This document shows, piece by piece, positions 43,589 to 52,531 of a DNA stretch of 64,000 bases. The notes beneath the pieces were generated by a model, which worked only from the letters and a program-made list of their open reading frames with translations, was not told the DNA's origin and did not search any database. Each line of letters opens with the position of its first letter. Position 1 is the stretch's first letter. Origin of the DNA: Parabacteroides sp. ZJ-118 (GTDB taxonomy: Bacteria > Bacteroidota > Bacteroidia > Bacteroidales > Tannerellaceae); assembly GCF_011038785.1 (NCBI RefSeq), contig NZ_JAAKDT010000001.1, forward strand, positions 1-64,000, given 5' to 3'. A program made the position numbers and the translations under genes.

Positions 43589-43680
43589 ATGGGCATTATA
43601 AGGTGATTAGAATGCCCGTTATAACCTTCTTTGAATGGGCATTGTAAAGAGCTTACGATGCCCATTGTTATTTACCTACA
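43589..43680. repeat. Array of four 23-bp units with alternating GGG/CCC cores after popT
   Basis: Units start at 43589, 43612, 43635 and 43658, exactly 23 bp apart: ATGGGCATTATAAGG, ATGCCCGTTATAACC, ATGGGCATTGTAAAG, ATGCCCATTGTTATT (first 15 bases of each). Units 1 and 3 carry G-tracts where 2 and 4 carry C-tracts, so neighbouring units can pair (U1 with U2, U3 with U4) as two consecutive hairpins. The last arm runs into a T-rich stretch, so it may also end transcription. Same 23-bp phase as the arrays at 10802 and 54540. Confidence 0.8.
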
Positions 43681-43890
43681 TTTTATCATCGCACATCGTA
43701 CTTTTCCAATAAGCGAAATCCTCTCCATACCAGTAAGGTGATAAAGAAGTAGCAACACATAGAAGACCGGACAAAACGATTGTCTTGGATTTGACAAGAA
43801 TAACTTTGCCTCTTTCAAATAGCATTCACTCAATAGTAAGTGGAACAGTTCGGCCGTTACCTGATAGGAGACGAGGTTTTCATGTTCCAC
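43672..43890 (-). CDS. Possible small hypothetical protein (72 aa)
   Basis: A 72-codon frame on the minus strand with a central hydrophobic stretch (CPVFYVLLLLYHLTG, residues 40-54). No family recognised, no promoter box or good RBS seen, and its 3' end runs into the 23-bp repeat array. It may be a remnant or a chance frame. It is the only candidate gene in this gap. Confidence 0.25.
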   Translation of the reverse strand: MEHENLVSYQVTAELFHLLLSECYLKEAKLFLSNPRQSFCPVFYVLLLLYHLTGMERISLIGKVRCAMIKCR

Positions 43891-43947
43891 GTATTCTTGC
43901 GGACGGGAAAAGTTGTCAGTTTATTTGCGTAATCCGCTGATTTTTTG

Positions 43948-43955
43948 TACCTTTA
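43948..43955 (+). promoter_or_regulatory. -7-like box for the small gene at the CPS2 edge
   Basis: TACCTTTA, near-consensus, 25 bp before the ATG at 43981. It makes the in-frame TTG at 43945 an unlikely start. Confidence 0.45.
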
Positions 43956-43980
43956 TGCCCTAATAAAAAGGGATTCGGTC

Positions 43981-44253
43981 ATGGACAATCATAAAGATAC
44001 AGCTCCCCAAAGCTATGTTTCGGAAGCCAAATATGCCGAACTGATGGCCTTGTACCGGGCGGCGCTCTCCAGCGCCGCCGAGAAGGATGAGCGGCTCATG
44101 GCCGAACAGGTGCTTCGTAATGAACTGGTGGAACGTGGGTGCGCCGGATATAAGGCAAGCCTGGAGGCCAAGTTTGACGAGGAGCGCCGCAAGGAATGGG
44201 TTGTCGTGCGCAACTTGTCTGTCGTGGTGAGGGTACTCCCGAAGATATGTTGA
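43981..44253 (+). CDS. Small hypothetical protein, possibly frameshifted near its end
   Basis: 90 aa, charged and helical (MDNHKDTAPQSYVSEAKYAE at the start), no family recognised. After RNLSVVV the frame ends quickly. A neighbouring frame continues with GEGTPEDMLKDLLPQNWV to a stop at 44297, which looks protein-like and may be the original C-terminus after a one-base shift. It lies upstream of the recombinase gene and is unrelated to known capsule functions. Confidence 0.5.
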   Translation: MDNHKDTAPQSYVSEAKYAELMALYRAALSSAAEKDERLMAEQVLRNELVERGCAGYKASLEAKFDEERRKEWVVVRNLSVVVRVLPKIC

Positions 44254-44363
44254 AGGATCTTTTGCCCCAAAATTGGGTAAACAGGAGAACATGATCTGAA
44301 TCCTGTCAAGGTCACCCTTGTGATATTTAATCTTTATCAATTATTAAAATAAGTGGTACAGGC

Positions 44364-44380
44364 TGTTTGTGATACAAACA
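44364..44380. promoter_or_regulatory. Palindrome upstream of the CPS2 recombinase
   Basis: TGTTTGT-GAT-ACAAACA, perfect 7-bp arms, 43 bp before the recombinase ATG. Form and position suit an operator. No TAnnTTTG box was found in this gap, so the promoter is unassigned. Confidence 0.5.
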
Positions 44381-44423
44381 AGTCGGCTTTCACCGAACGC
44401 TTACACTCAATAAATGAAGAATT

Positions 44424-45356
44424 ATGGTAAGTATTAAAGTTAAATCCAGACCATCGCGTACAAACGGTACATCTTTTTTCGCATTCATGCAGGAGGTGAT
44501 CTCCAAACTCAAACAACAAGGGAAAACTCGGACAAGTGAAACCTACCTCACCACCCTAAACAGCTTCATGCGGTTCAGGAGAGGTAAAGATCTGTCACTC
44601 GATGAAGTCGACGCAAATCTGATGGTCACTTATGAGACTTGGTTGCGATCGAAGAATATTTCCATGAACACGATCTCTTTCTACATGCGTATCCTAAGAG
44701 CTACCTACAACCGGGCGGTTGAAAAAGGACAGATCCTTCAACAATATCCATTCAAACCGGTATATACCGGGATCGAGAAAACGGCCAAAAGAGCCATTCC
44801 CCTTCGCGCTATCCAACAAATCAAGGCACTAGATCTGACAAGCGATCCTCCCAGACGTTATGCCCGGGATATGTTTCTCCTCTGTTTTTATACAAGGGGA
44901 ATGTCTTTGATCGACATGGCTTTCTTGAAAAAGAGGGACATCACCAACGGCATCCTTTCTTATCGACGGGAAAAAACGGGGCAACAACTCTTTATCAAAT
45001 GGGAAACATGCATGCAAGAGATTATCGACCAATACGACATTCCGGACTCCCCCTATCTACTCCCCATTATCAGTAAACCGGGAACCAACGAGAGAAAACA
45101 ATACATCAATGAGTCGCATCGAATCAATCGGCATCTCAAAAACATCGGAAAAGAGTTGGGTCTCCCCCTCCCTTTAACTTTATATGTGGCCCGCCACACA
45201 TGGGCCAGTATCGCAAAAAGCGAGAATATACCTATTTCTGTCATCAGTGAAGCCTTAGGACATAACTCGGAGGCCACAACCAGAATCTACTTAGCTTCAT
45301 TGGATACAACAACGATAGACAATGCCAATAAATTAATATTAAACTTGTTACAATAG
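44424..45356 (+). CDS. Tyrosine recombinase, probable local invertase of CPS2
   Basis: 310 aa. Core-binding domain (about 15-105) and catalytic domain with TRGMSLIDMAFLKK (box I region with Arg), YVARHTWASIAKSE (box II), LGHNSEATTRIYLASL (His and nucleophile Tyr289). Same family as the CPS1 recombinase but clearly diverged, with different codon usage. It points into the inverted-repeat segment, whose left repeat starts 24 bp after its stop. By position it is the CPS2 promoter invertase. Confidence 0.88.
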   Translation: MVSIKVKSRPSRTNGTSFFAFMQEVISKLKQQGKTRTSETYLTTLNSFMRFRRGKDLSLDEVDANLMVTYETWLRSKNISMNTISFYMRILRATYNRAVEKGQILQQYPFKPVYTGIEKTAKRAIPLRAIQQIKALDLTSDPPRRYARDMFLLCFYTRGMSLIDMAFLKKRDITNGILSYRREKTGQQLFIKWETCMQEIIDQYDIPDSPYLLPIISKPGTNERKQYINESHRINRHLKNIGKELGLPLPLTLYVARHTWASIAKSENIPISVISEALGHNSEATTRIYLASLDTTTIDNANKLILNLLQ

Positions 45357-45380
45357 TTTGAGATGATAGGAAGAATGTTC

Positions 45381-45595
45381 ATCTCTCCGTAAGAGATGAA
45401 CAACGGGTGCGAAGTTAATGAAAACTTTGAAAAATAGCACTACTCATCGCAAAAAAATTCTACGATATATGCCAACTCTACAAACGTAAGGATAAACACT
45501 AAACAAGTAGCATTCATAAAAAAAACACATAAATCATTGCTCATTAACATATTATAAAACAGACACAACCCATTATTCATCTCTTACGGAGAGAT
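45381..45595. other. Invertible element of CPS2 (28-bp inverted repeats, 159-bp interior)
   Basis: Left repeat 45381-45408 (ATCTCTCCGTAAGAGATGAA then CAACGGGT) and right repeat 45568-45595 are reverse complements with two mismatches; the outer 20 bp are perfect. The left copy is part of a dyad TTCATCTC-TCCGTAA-GAGATGAA with a 7-bp centre, the expected shape of a recombinase site. The interior is AT-rich and carries one exact TAnnTTTG box. Placement between recombinase and upxY matches CPS1. Confidence 0.82.
45481..45488 (-). promoter_or_regulatory. Candidate CPS2 promoter -7 box, pointing away from the operon (OFF)
   Basis: TACGTTTG on the minus strand is the only exact TAnnTTTG in the element on either strand. 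The nearest TTG (45504-45506) is 15 bp away, shorter than the usual 18-19, so the assignment is tentative. Inversion would turn it toward upxY at 45747. Confidence 0.45.
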
Positions 45596-45746
45596 CTATA
45601 CATAATACCTGTTTTCAGATGAAAGAAAAAAAAGGTAACACTTTAGGGGAATCTTCCTCTACTTATGGCTCAAATAACAATAACTGCTTGACTTCTAGTA
45701 GAAAGAACTGTCTTGCAGGATTTAAAGAATTACCCTTTATCTAACC
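45596..45746 (+). other. CPS2 leader region before upxY
   Basis: 151 bp with no ORF. No TAnnTTTG box on the plus strand, so transcription of the operon probably starts inside the invertible element. In Bacteroides this type of leader is where UpxY acts. No clear terminator hairpin is seen. Confidence 0.5.
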
Positions 45747-46304
45747 ATGGCTTCTATAATCGGCTCTACAAAGACATCCAAATACTGGTATGTGATGCGC
45801 GATCTCAAACGCTCTAACGCAAAGCTTCCGGGCTACAAATTGCTTGAGAAAAAACAGATTCGTGTATTCACTCCGATGAAATGGGAATTAACCGGAAAAT
45901 CGGGAATACAAACACGTGAACAAGTACCGGTGATAAAAGATTTACTTTTCGCCTATTCCTCCCTAGAAGAACTTGCGCCTATCCTCCAAGAGGAGCCGAA
46001 ACTTCAGCACCGCTACGTACGCGGAGGCAAACAGCATGAGCCTATGATCGTAAGAAGTGATTACATGGAACGTTTCATTCATGCCGTGCAGAGTAGCGAC
46101 ACCCCATGTTTCTACCTACCGGAAGAAATCACTCCAAATATGTATAGGCGCAGAATCCGGATAATCGGAGGAGCGTTGAATAATTACGAGGGCCATTTGG
46201 TCACAGTACGAGGTTCACGAATAAAACGCTTGCTCGTGGAATTACCCAATCTATTGGCAGTCGCGATCGAGGTAAATCCGGAATATATCATGCTGATCGA
46301 TTAA
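45747..46304 (+). CDS. upxY: UpxY-family (NusG-like) antiterminator, short form
   Basis: 185 aa. NGN domain begins KYWYVMRDLKRSNAKLPGY and includes KDLLFAYSSLEELAP; the C-terminal KOW-like part is RIRIIGGALNNYEGHLVTVRG. It has no long C-terminal extension, unlike the CPS1 protein (369 aa), and is only distantly similar to it. It should act on the CPS2 leader. No upxZ follows; wza comes next after 40 bp. Confidence 0.85.
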   Translation: MASIIGSTKTSKYWYVMRDLKRSNAKLPGYKLLEKKQIRVFTPMKWELTGKSGIQTREQVPVIKDLLFAYSSLEELAPILQEEPKLQHRYVRGGKQHEPMIVRSDYMERFIHAVQSSDTPCFYLPEEITPNMYRRRIRIIGGALNNYEGHLVTVRGSRIKRLLVELPNLLAVAIEVNPEYIMLID

Positions 46305-46344
46305 CAACAGAGAAAAATCATCATTCAAAACAACATAAACAAAC

Positions 46345-47142
46345 ATGAGTTTAAGATACACATTCATCAACGTACTCGTTTCCATCGCATTACTAAGTTC
46401 CTGTTCCACGCCTAAAGGCATCACTTACATGCAAGGCGTGTTTGAGGAAATGCCACAGGAAATCATACAGCAAAGCAGGATTACCGTTCAGCCGGACGAC
46501 AAGCTGTCCATCGTAGTCAGTTCCAAAGATCCGGAACTTGCCGAAGTTTTTAACTTAGCGGTCGCACGTCATCAAGTCGGACAGTCTATCACCAATAACA
46601 ATATGCAGCAAACCGCCTTGTTTACGGTCTCTCCCAGTGGCTTTATAAACTATCCGGTCATCGGAGAGATATACATCGCAGGACTGAACCGGCAAGAGGT
46701 AGCCCAGCTCATTCAAAAAGAGTTGATCTCCCAAAACCTGCTAAAGGATCCTGTCGTCACGGTAGAGTTCATGAATACCACGGTCTCTGTCTTAGGAGAT
46801 GTCAGCCGTCCGGGAGAATATCCCATAGACCGAGATGATTTGAACGTCATACAGGCTATCAGCAAAGCGGGAGATCTCAACATAACCGGTTTACGAGAGA
46901 ATGTATTGGTCGTACGCAAAAAAGACGGGAAAAACATCGCCTACCGTCTGGACTTGACAAACGCGCAATCCCTGTTCCAATCACCCGCCTTCTATCTCCG
47001 TCAGAACGACATTGTGTATGTCGAGCCCAACGACATGAAGAAACGGCAGTCCACGGTCAACGGCAACACGGTACAAACCCCCAGCCTTTGGATATCCATC
47101 ATATCCTTACTCACGACCATATCAGTACTTGTCTTTAAATAA
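46345..47142 (+). CDS. wza: Polysaccharide export lipoprotein (Wza family)
   Basis: 265 aa. Lipoprotein signal with LLSSCST (lipobox Cys about residue 20). Poly_export domain (about 45-140; ITVQPDDKLSIVVSSKDPEL) and an SLBB domain (SVLGDVSRPGEYPI, near 150), plus a C-terminal hydrophobic segment. Forms the outer-membrane side of the capsule export channel. Paired with wzc downstream at 8 bp. Confidence 0.93.
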   Translation: MSLRYTFINVLVSIALLSSCSTPKGITYMQGVFEEMPQEIIQQSRITVQPDDKLSIVVSSKDPELAEVFNLAVARHQVGQSITNNNMQQTALFTVSPSGFINYPVIGEIYIAGLNRQEVAQLIQKELISQNLLKDPVVTVEFMNTTVSVLGDVSRPGEYPIDRDDLNVIQAISKAGDLNITGLRENVLVVRKKDGKNIAYRLDLTNAQSLFQSPAFYLRQNDIVYVEPNDMKKRQSTVNGNTVQTPSLWISIISLLTTISVLVFK

Positions 47143-47150
47143 GATCGATT

Positions 47151-49523
47151 ATGACAGCGAGAAAAAACACCTTGAAGAACCCGGCGATCAGTCAAGTCCA
47201 GATCAGCGACATCCTGTTTATCACCCTCAAGAAATGGTACTGGATCCTAGCCTCGCTTACGATCTGCGTAGGAGGAGCCTACCTATACCTACTGCGCAGC
47301 CAACCTACCTATACCCGTACCGCAGCCATCGTTATCAAAGACGATTCGAAAGGGAAATCCGCCTCAGCGGAGTTGGATGCCTTCTCCGACATGGGGCTTA
47401 TCCAGACAAACACGAACATCAACGATGAGATAAACAAGCTCCAGTCACCCGACATCATGGAGGAAGTGGTGAAACGCCTGCACTTGGACATGGGGTATTG
47501 GACAGACGGACGTTTCCACCGAGAGATCGTTTACGGCCCGTCGCTTCCCCTATCCGTCTCGTTCCCCTCCTTGCTGGAAAGCGAGAGCGCGTCCGTAACG
47601 ATCGACATCTCGAAGAGCGGCACGCTAACCCTATCCGATCTCACCCATAACGGGGAGGAGGTCACGTTTTCACCGAAAGCGATTTCCGGCGACACCCTCT
47701 CCTCTCCTCTTGGGCCGGTCGCAATCCATAAGACCGCCTATTTCCAGCCCGGCACGGACTACCGGATCTACGCCGCGAAAATCCCCTTGAAATCAGCGAT
47801 CGCAATGTTCTCCGGGAAACTGGTTGTAGCGCTTAAAAGCGACAAAGGAAGCACCATCAACCTAACAGCCACAGATCAATCCACCTTACGCGCCGAAGAC
47901 CTGCTCAATACGGTCATCAGCGTATATAACGAGAAATGGATCGAGAACCGCAACCAAATATCAATCAGCACCTCCGAGTTCATCACCGAGCGTCTCGGCC
48001 GGATCGAGCAAGAGCTGGGATCGGTAGATCAAGACATATCCTCCTACCAAAGCGAGCACCTCATCCCCAACGTGCAGCAGGCGGCCAGTATGTACATGTC
48101 CGAAAATCAAACCGCCTCCGCACAAATACTCGACCTAAGCAACCAGCTGCAAATGACACGTTATATGCGCAGCTACTTGGTCAACGAGTCCAACAAGAAA
48201 CAATTGCTGCCGGCTAACTCCGGTATCGGCAACATGTCGATCGAGAGCCAGATCGCCGAATACAACACGAAGATGGCGCAACGCAACCAATACGCGGCCA
48301 ACAGTTCCGACACGCATCCGCTGGTCATAGACCTAGATGCCGTATTAGCCGGTATGCGCAACGCCATTATCTCTACGATCGACAACCGGATCACCGCATT
48401 GAACACCCAGATCAAGAACTTGCAACAGAGCAAAAACAAGATCACCGTCCAACTCTCCGCTAATCCATCACAAGCCAAATACCTGCTTTCCGTGGAGCGC
48501 CAACAGAAAGTAAAAGAATCCTTATACCTGTTCTTGCTGCAAAAACGGGAAGAAAACGAGCTATCACAAGCGTTCACCGCCTACAATACGCAAGTGATCA
48601 CCAAGCCCAACGGCTCGAATGTCCCGACAGCCCCGGCGAAAAGCAAGATCTTGCTGGGCGCATTCGTGATCGGTCTGTTCTTGCCATTTGGCATAACCTA
48701 CCTCATCGAAAGCAACAACACGAAAGTACGCGGGCGCAAGGATCTCGATGTCCTCTCCGCCCCATTCTTGGGAGAGATCCCTTTTGCCAAGAACCGCAAA
48801 GGCGAGACCTCCGACACGAAGATCGTGGTAAAGCATGGAAAACGCGATGTGATAAACGAGGCATTCCGCGTGCTGCGCACCAACCTAAGTTTCTTATCCG
48901 CCCAAGACAACGGATGCGGCGTGATCATGCTCTCGTCATTCAACCCCGGATCGGGAAAAACCTTCCTTGCCTTGAACATAGGTACGAGTCTCGCCATAAA
49001 AGGAAAAAAGGTATTGGTGATCGATGGCGACATGCGTCGCTGCTCCGCTTCCGCATACGTAGGCTCGCCACGAAAAGGGGTCAGCGATTACCTGATCGGA
49101 ACGATAGAAGAGATTGGCTCACTGATCGTAGCGGATACCCTCACCCCGGGATTAAGCATACTGCCGGTCGGCCCTATCCCCCCCAACCCTACCGAGCTGT
49201 TGGAGTCTGACCGTTTCTCCAGCCTGATAGCGGAACTCCGGAAACACTATGACACCATTCTCATCGACTGCCCGCCCTTGGAGATGATAGCCGATGCACA
49301 GATCATCGAGACCGTGGCAGACCGGATGATCTTCGTGATCCGCACAGGCGTATTCGATCGTTCGATGCTGGCCGATCTGGAGAAGATCTACGAATCGAAA
49401 AAATACAAGAACATGGCAGTCGTATTGAACGCCACGCCGATGAAAGGTTTCCATTACGGGTACAAATACGGTTACGGTTATGGCTACGGCAATTATAACC
49501 ATTATACATCCGACAAGAGCTAA
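47151..49523 (+). CDS. wzc: Wzc-type chain-length regulator and BY-kinase
   Basis: 790 aa. Wzz-like domain with transmembrane segments near 35 and 510, a long periplasmic coiled-coil part between, then the tyrosine autokinase domain: Walker A FNPGSGKTFLALNIG, Walker A' VLVIDGDMRR, Walker B ILIDCPPLEM. The C-terminal tail is a dense Tyr cluster (GYKYGYGYGYGNYNHYTS), the autophosphorylation site. With Wza and the PHP phosphatase it controls polymer length and export. CPS1 has no wza-wzc pair. Confidence 0.95.
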   Translation: MTARKNTLKNPAISQVQISDILFITLKKWYWILASLTICVGGAYLYLLRSQPTYTRTAAIVIKDDSKGKSASAELDAFSDMGLIQTNTNINDEINKLQSPDIMEEVVKRLHLDMGYWTDGRFHREIVYGPSLPLSVSFPSLLESESASVTIDISKSGTLTLSDLTHNGEEVTFSPKAISGDTLSSPLGPVAIHKTAYFQPGTDYRIYAAKIPLKSAIAMFSGKLVVALKSDKGSTINLTATDQSTLRAEDLLNTVISVYNEKWIENRNQISISTSEFITERLGRIEQELGSVDQDISSYQSEHLIPNVQQAASMYMSENQTASAQILDLSNQLQMTRYMRSYLVNESNKKQLLPANSGIGNMSIESQIAEYNTKMAQRNQYAANSSDTHPLVIDLDAVLAGMRNAIISTIDNRITALNTQIKNLQQSKNKITVQLSANPSQAKYLLSVERQQKVKESLYLFLLQKREENELSQAFTAYNTQVITKPNGSNVPTAPAKSKILLGAFVIGLFLPFGITYLIESNNTKVRGRKDLDVLSAPFLGEIPFAKNRKGETSDTKIVVKHGKRDVINEAFRVLRTNLSFLSAQDNGCGVIMLSSFNPGSGKTFLALNIGTSLAIKGKKVLVIDGDMRRCSASAYVGSPRKGVSDYLIGTIEEIGSLIVADTLTPGLSILPVGPIPPNPTELLESDRFSSLIAELRKHYDTILIDCPPLEMIADAQIIETVADRMIFVIRTGVFDRSMLADLEKIYESKKYKNMAVVLNATPMKGFHYGYKYGYGYGYGNYNHYTSDKS

Positions 49524-50279
49524 ATGCATCTCCTAGACCTATTCCGATACACCCGGACAGGGAAATCCCGTGCGCAAAGCCTGTTCGCGGGTCTCACCGA
49601 TTACCACACCCACCTCCTGCCGGGTGTGGACGATGGCGTAGAGACCATCGAAGAATCCTTGCGCTGCCTGGAGGCTCACGAGCGACTAGGTTTCGAGGAG
49701 GTGTGGCTTACCCCACATATCATGGAAGATATCCCGAACACGACCGATCGGTTGAGAACGATATTCGAGCGATTGCGGCAAGCCTACACCGGACCGATCC
49801 GTCTGCGCCTAGCCGCCGAGTACATGATCGATCCGCTACTGTCCGAACGCTTGGAGGCCGACGACCTGTTAACGATAGACGACCACCTGCTGGTGGAAAC
49901 CTCCTACTTCGACGCTCCCAAGCATTTGCGCGAGTTATTGGCGCGTATCGCTGAGAAAGGATACACCCCGCTGCTGGCACATCCCGAACGCTATAACTAC
50001 ATGAGCGAACCGGATTATCACCGACTAAAAGGCCTAGGCGTACGGTTCCAATTGAACCTGCTCTCGCTCACCGGCCTCTACGGGCCGCACGCCAAGGTAA
50101 AAGCGGAGAAACTTTGCGCGGGGAGATTGTACGACCGGATCGGATCGGATCAGCATACCCCTCGACAAAGCGAAGCGCTGGAACGGATGGCGCATACCGC
50201 CGCGTTCATACGCCCTCTATCCTCTTTAAATATCCATTCGCATCAACAATCGAATAAAATATGTCAATCAAAGTATTAG
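49524..50279 (+). CDS. PHP-family tyrosine phosphatase (CpsB/YwqE type)
   Basis: 251 aa. Metal-binding motifs DYHTHLLPGVDDG (residue about 28), LTPHIMED, LLAHPERYNY and GSDQHTPR. It is the Mn-dependent phosphatase that removes phosphate from the Tyr tail of the BY-kinase encoded just upstream; the genes abut with no gap. The C-terminus overlaps the epimerase start by 19 bp and lacks similarity there. Confidence 0.9.
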   Translation: MHLLDLFRYTRTGKSRAQSLFAGLTDYHTHLLPGVDDGVETIEESLRCLEAHERLGFEEVWLTPHIMEDIPNTTDRLRTIFERLRQAYTGPIRLRLAAEYMIDPLLSERLEADDLLTIDDHLLVETSYFDAPKHLRELLARIAEKGYTPLLAHPERYNYMSEPDYHRLKGLGVRFQLNLLSLTGLYGPHAKVKAEKLCAGRLYDRIGSDQHTPRQSEALERMAHTAAFIRPLSSLNIHSHQQSNKICQSKY

Positions 50280-51235
50280 TAACCGGAGGAGCCGGTTTTA
50301 TCGGCTCCAATTTAAGCGAACATCTGTTACGACAGGGTTATCATGTCCGTTGCTTAGACAATTTCGCTACCGGGAAATGGGAAAACGTAATTGGCTTTAC
50401 GGAACAATACGCAGATCGTTATGAACTGTTAGTCGGCGACATCCGCCACCCGGAAGATTGCCGTAAGGCGGTGGAAGGGGTGGAATATGTTTTCCATGAG
50501 GCCGCCCTAGGCTCGGTGCCCCGATCCATCAAAGACCCGGCTACCACCAACGCCGTGAACATCGGAGGTTTCCTCAATATGCTACTCGCCGCCCGCGACG
50601 CACGAGTGAAACGTTTCATCTTCGCGGCCAGCTCTTCAACCTATGGTGACAGCACCTCGCTGCCCAAGGTAGAGGAAGTGATAGGCAAGCCTTTGTCTCC
50701 TTACGCGATCACCAAATACGTGGACGAGCTGTACGCGGATGTATTCGCCCGCACGTATGGCACGGAATACATCGGCCTGCGTTACTTCAACGTTTTCGGT
50801 CGCCGTCAGGATCCCAACGGGGCATACGCCGCGGTGATCCCGCTATTCGTCAAGCAATTCATGCGCCACGAAAGCCCCAACATCAACGGCGACGGCAACT
50901 ACAGCCGCGACTTCACCTATATAGACAACGTGATCCAAATGAACATGCTCGCCATGCGCACGGAAAACCCGGAAGCGGTCAACCAGATCTACAACACGGC
51001 TTTCGGCGAGCGCACGACACTCAACCAATTGGTCGGCTACCTGAAAGAGTTTCTTTCGGCTTTCGATCCGGAAATCGCGCACGTAGAGCCTACCCATGGC
51101 CCCAACCGCGCCGGCGACATCCCCCACTCCTTGGCTAGTGTGGACAAAGCAAAGCAATTGCTGGGTTACGATCCAAAATTCAGCATGAAACAAGGATTGA
51201 AAGAGGCAGTTAAATGGTATTGGGAAAATATTTAA
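50261..51235 (+). CDS. UDP-N-acetylhexosamine/hexuronate 4-epimerase (WbpP/TviC-like SDR)
   Basis: 324 aa, extended short-chain dehydrogenase fold. NAD motif [10 protein letters not shown], catalytic YAITK (Tyr/Lys pair) and the Ser-rich [10 protein letters not shown]. Close in type to WbpP/TviC, which epimerise UDP-GlcNAc(A) to UDP-GalNAc(A). Together with the dehydrogenase next door it would supply UDP-GalNAcA, an acidic capsule sugar. The exact substrate is inferred from pairing. Confidence 0.85.
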   Translation: MSIKVLVTGGAGFIGSNLSEHLLRQGYHVRCLDNFATGKWENVIGFTEQYADRYELLVGDIRHPEDCRKAVEGVEYVFHEAALGSVPRSIKDPATTNAVNIGGFLNMLLAARDARVKRFIFAASSSTYGDSTSLPKVEEVIGKPLSPYAITKYVDELYADVFARTYGTEYIGLRYFNVFGRRQDPNGAYAAVIPLFVKQFMRHESPNINGDGNYSRDFTYIDNVIQMNMLAMRTENPEAVNQIYNTAFGERTTLNQLVGYLKEFLSAFDPEIAHVEPTHGPNRAGDIPHSLASVDKAKQLLGYDPKFSMKQGLKEAVKWYWENI

Positions 51236-51251
51236 ATCAAAAAGACAAATC

Positions 51252-52520
51252 ATGCATACAGAAGTGAAAATAGCCGTAATCGGCTTAGGTTACGTAGGCT
51301 TACCTTTAGCTCGTTTATTCTCCACGAAGTATAAAACAGTGGGCTTCGACATGAGCCAAAAACGTGTGGATGCGTTGACGCAAGGACACGACGCGACCCT
51401 TGAAGTATCGGACGAATTGTTACAATCCGCGCTGGCGAACGGATTTACATGTACCACGAACCCGGAAGACATCCGCGATTGCAACTTTTACGTAGTAGCG
51501 GTACCCACCCCGGTGGACGAGAACAACAACCCGGATCTGACCCCGCTATACGGAGCCAGTACGACCGTGGGCACGGTAATATCCAAGGGAGACATCGTGG
51601 TCTACGAATCCACGGTTTATCCCGGCGTGACCGAAGACGAATGTATCCCGGTGGTAGAAAAGGTGAGCGGCTTGAAACTCAACGAAGACTTCTTCGCGGG
51701 ATATTCGCCCGAGCGCATCAACCCGGGCGACAAGCTGCATACGGTAGAGAAGATCAAGAAAGTCACTTCCGGCTCCACGCCCGGGATCGGAAAGATCGTG
51801 AACGAGGTATATGCCTCGGTCATCACCGCCGGCACCCATCTGGCACCGAGCATCAAGGTAGCCGAGGCCGCCAAGGTGATCGAGAACTCCCAGCGCGACA
51901 TCAACATCGCTTTCGTCAACGAGCTATCCAAGATATTCAACAAACTAGGCATCGACACGCAAGACGTATTAGAGGCAGCCTCCACGAAATGGAATTTCCT
52001 CCCGTTCAAGCCGGGTCTGGTAGGAGGCCACTGCATCGGCGTAGACCCCTACTACTTGGCACAATGCGCCCAACGCCACGGCTACAACCCGGAAATCATC
52101 CTCGCCGGCCGCCGCATGAACGATGGCATGGGCGAGTACGTAGCCACCGAGACGATCAAGCAAATGCTGAAAAAAGGCATCCAAGTGCTCGGAGCCAAGA
52201 TCCTGATCCTAGGTTTCACCTTCAAGGAGAACTGTCCGGACGTGCGTAACACCAAGGTGATCGACATCTATCGCACGTTGGCCGAATACAATGTCAACCT
52301 GACGGTTTACGACCCTTGGGCCAATCCCGCGACAGCCCGCCATGAATATGGCATCGAGATTACCAACGAGCTTCCGGCCGATCACTTCGACGCGGCGATA
52401 TTGGCGGTAGCCCACAAGGAGTTCGCGGAGTTAGACATCCAAGCCCTCCTCGCCTCCAATCATGTGATTTTCGATGTGAAGGCGGTATTACCGCAGGAGG
52501 AGGTAGACGCACGACTGTGA
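51252..52520 (+). CDS. Nucleotide-sugar dehydrogenase (WbpO/TviB-like)
   Basis: 422 aa. N-terminal NAD domain [17 protein letters not shown], catalytic Cys in [13 protein letters not shown] near residue 260, and the C-terminal UDP-binding part [17 protein letters not shown]. Matches the UDP-N-acetylhexosamine 6-dehydrogenases more than UDP-glucose dehydrogenase. It oxidises C6 to the uronic acid with two NAD+. Works with the upstream epimerase, 16 bp away. Confidence 0.9.
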   Translation: MHTEVKIAVIGLGYVGLPLARLFSTKYKTVGFDMSQKRVDALTQGHDATLEVSDELLQSALANGFTCTTNPEDIRDCNFYVVAVPTPVDENNNPDLTPLYGASTTVGTVISKGDIVVYESTVYPGVTEDECIPVVEKVSGLKLNEDFFAGYSPERINPGDKLHTVEKIKKVTSGSTPGIGKIVNEVYASVITAGTHLAPSIKVAEAAKVIENSQRDINIAFVNELSKIFNKLGIDTQDVLEAASTKWNFLPFKPGLVGGHCIGVDPYYLAQCAQRHGYNPEIILAGRRMNDGMGEYVATETIKQMLKKGIQVLGAKILILGFTFKENCPDVRNTKVIDIYRTLAEYNVNLTVYDPWANPATARHEYGIEITNELPADHFDAAILAVAHKEFAELDIQALLASNHVIFDVKAVLPQEEVDARL

Positions 52521-52531
52521 TTTTACGCTGA

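Noticed and set aside
45597-45746. Second promoter driving upxY outside the CPS2 inverton
   Set aside because: No TAnnTTTG box on the plus strand; TTGACTT near 45692 has no partner -7 box.
51449-52249. 266-codon plus-strand frame inside the nucleotide-sugar dehydrogenase
   Set aside because: Arg/His/Gly-rich alternate frame of a well-supported gene.
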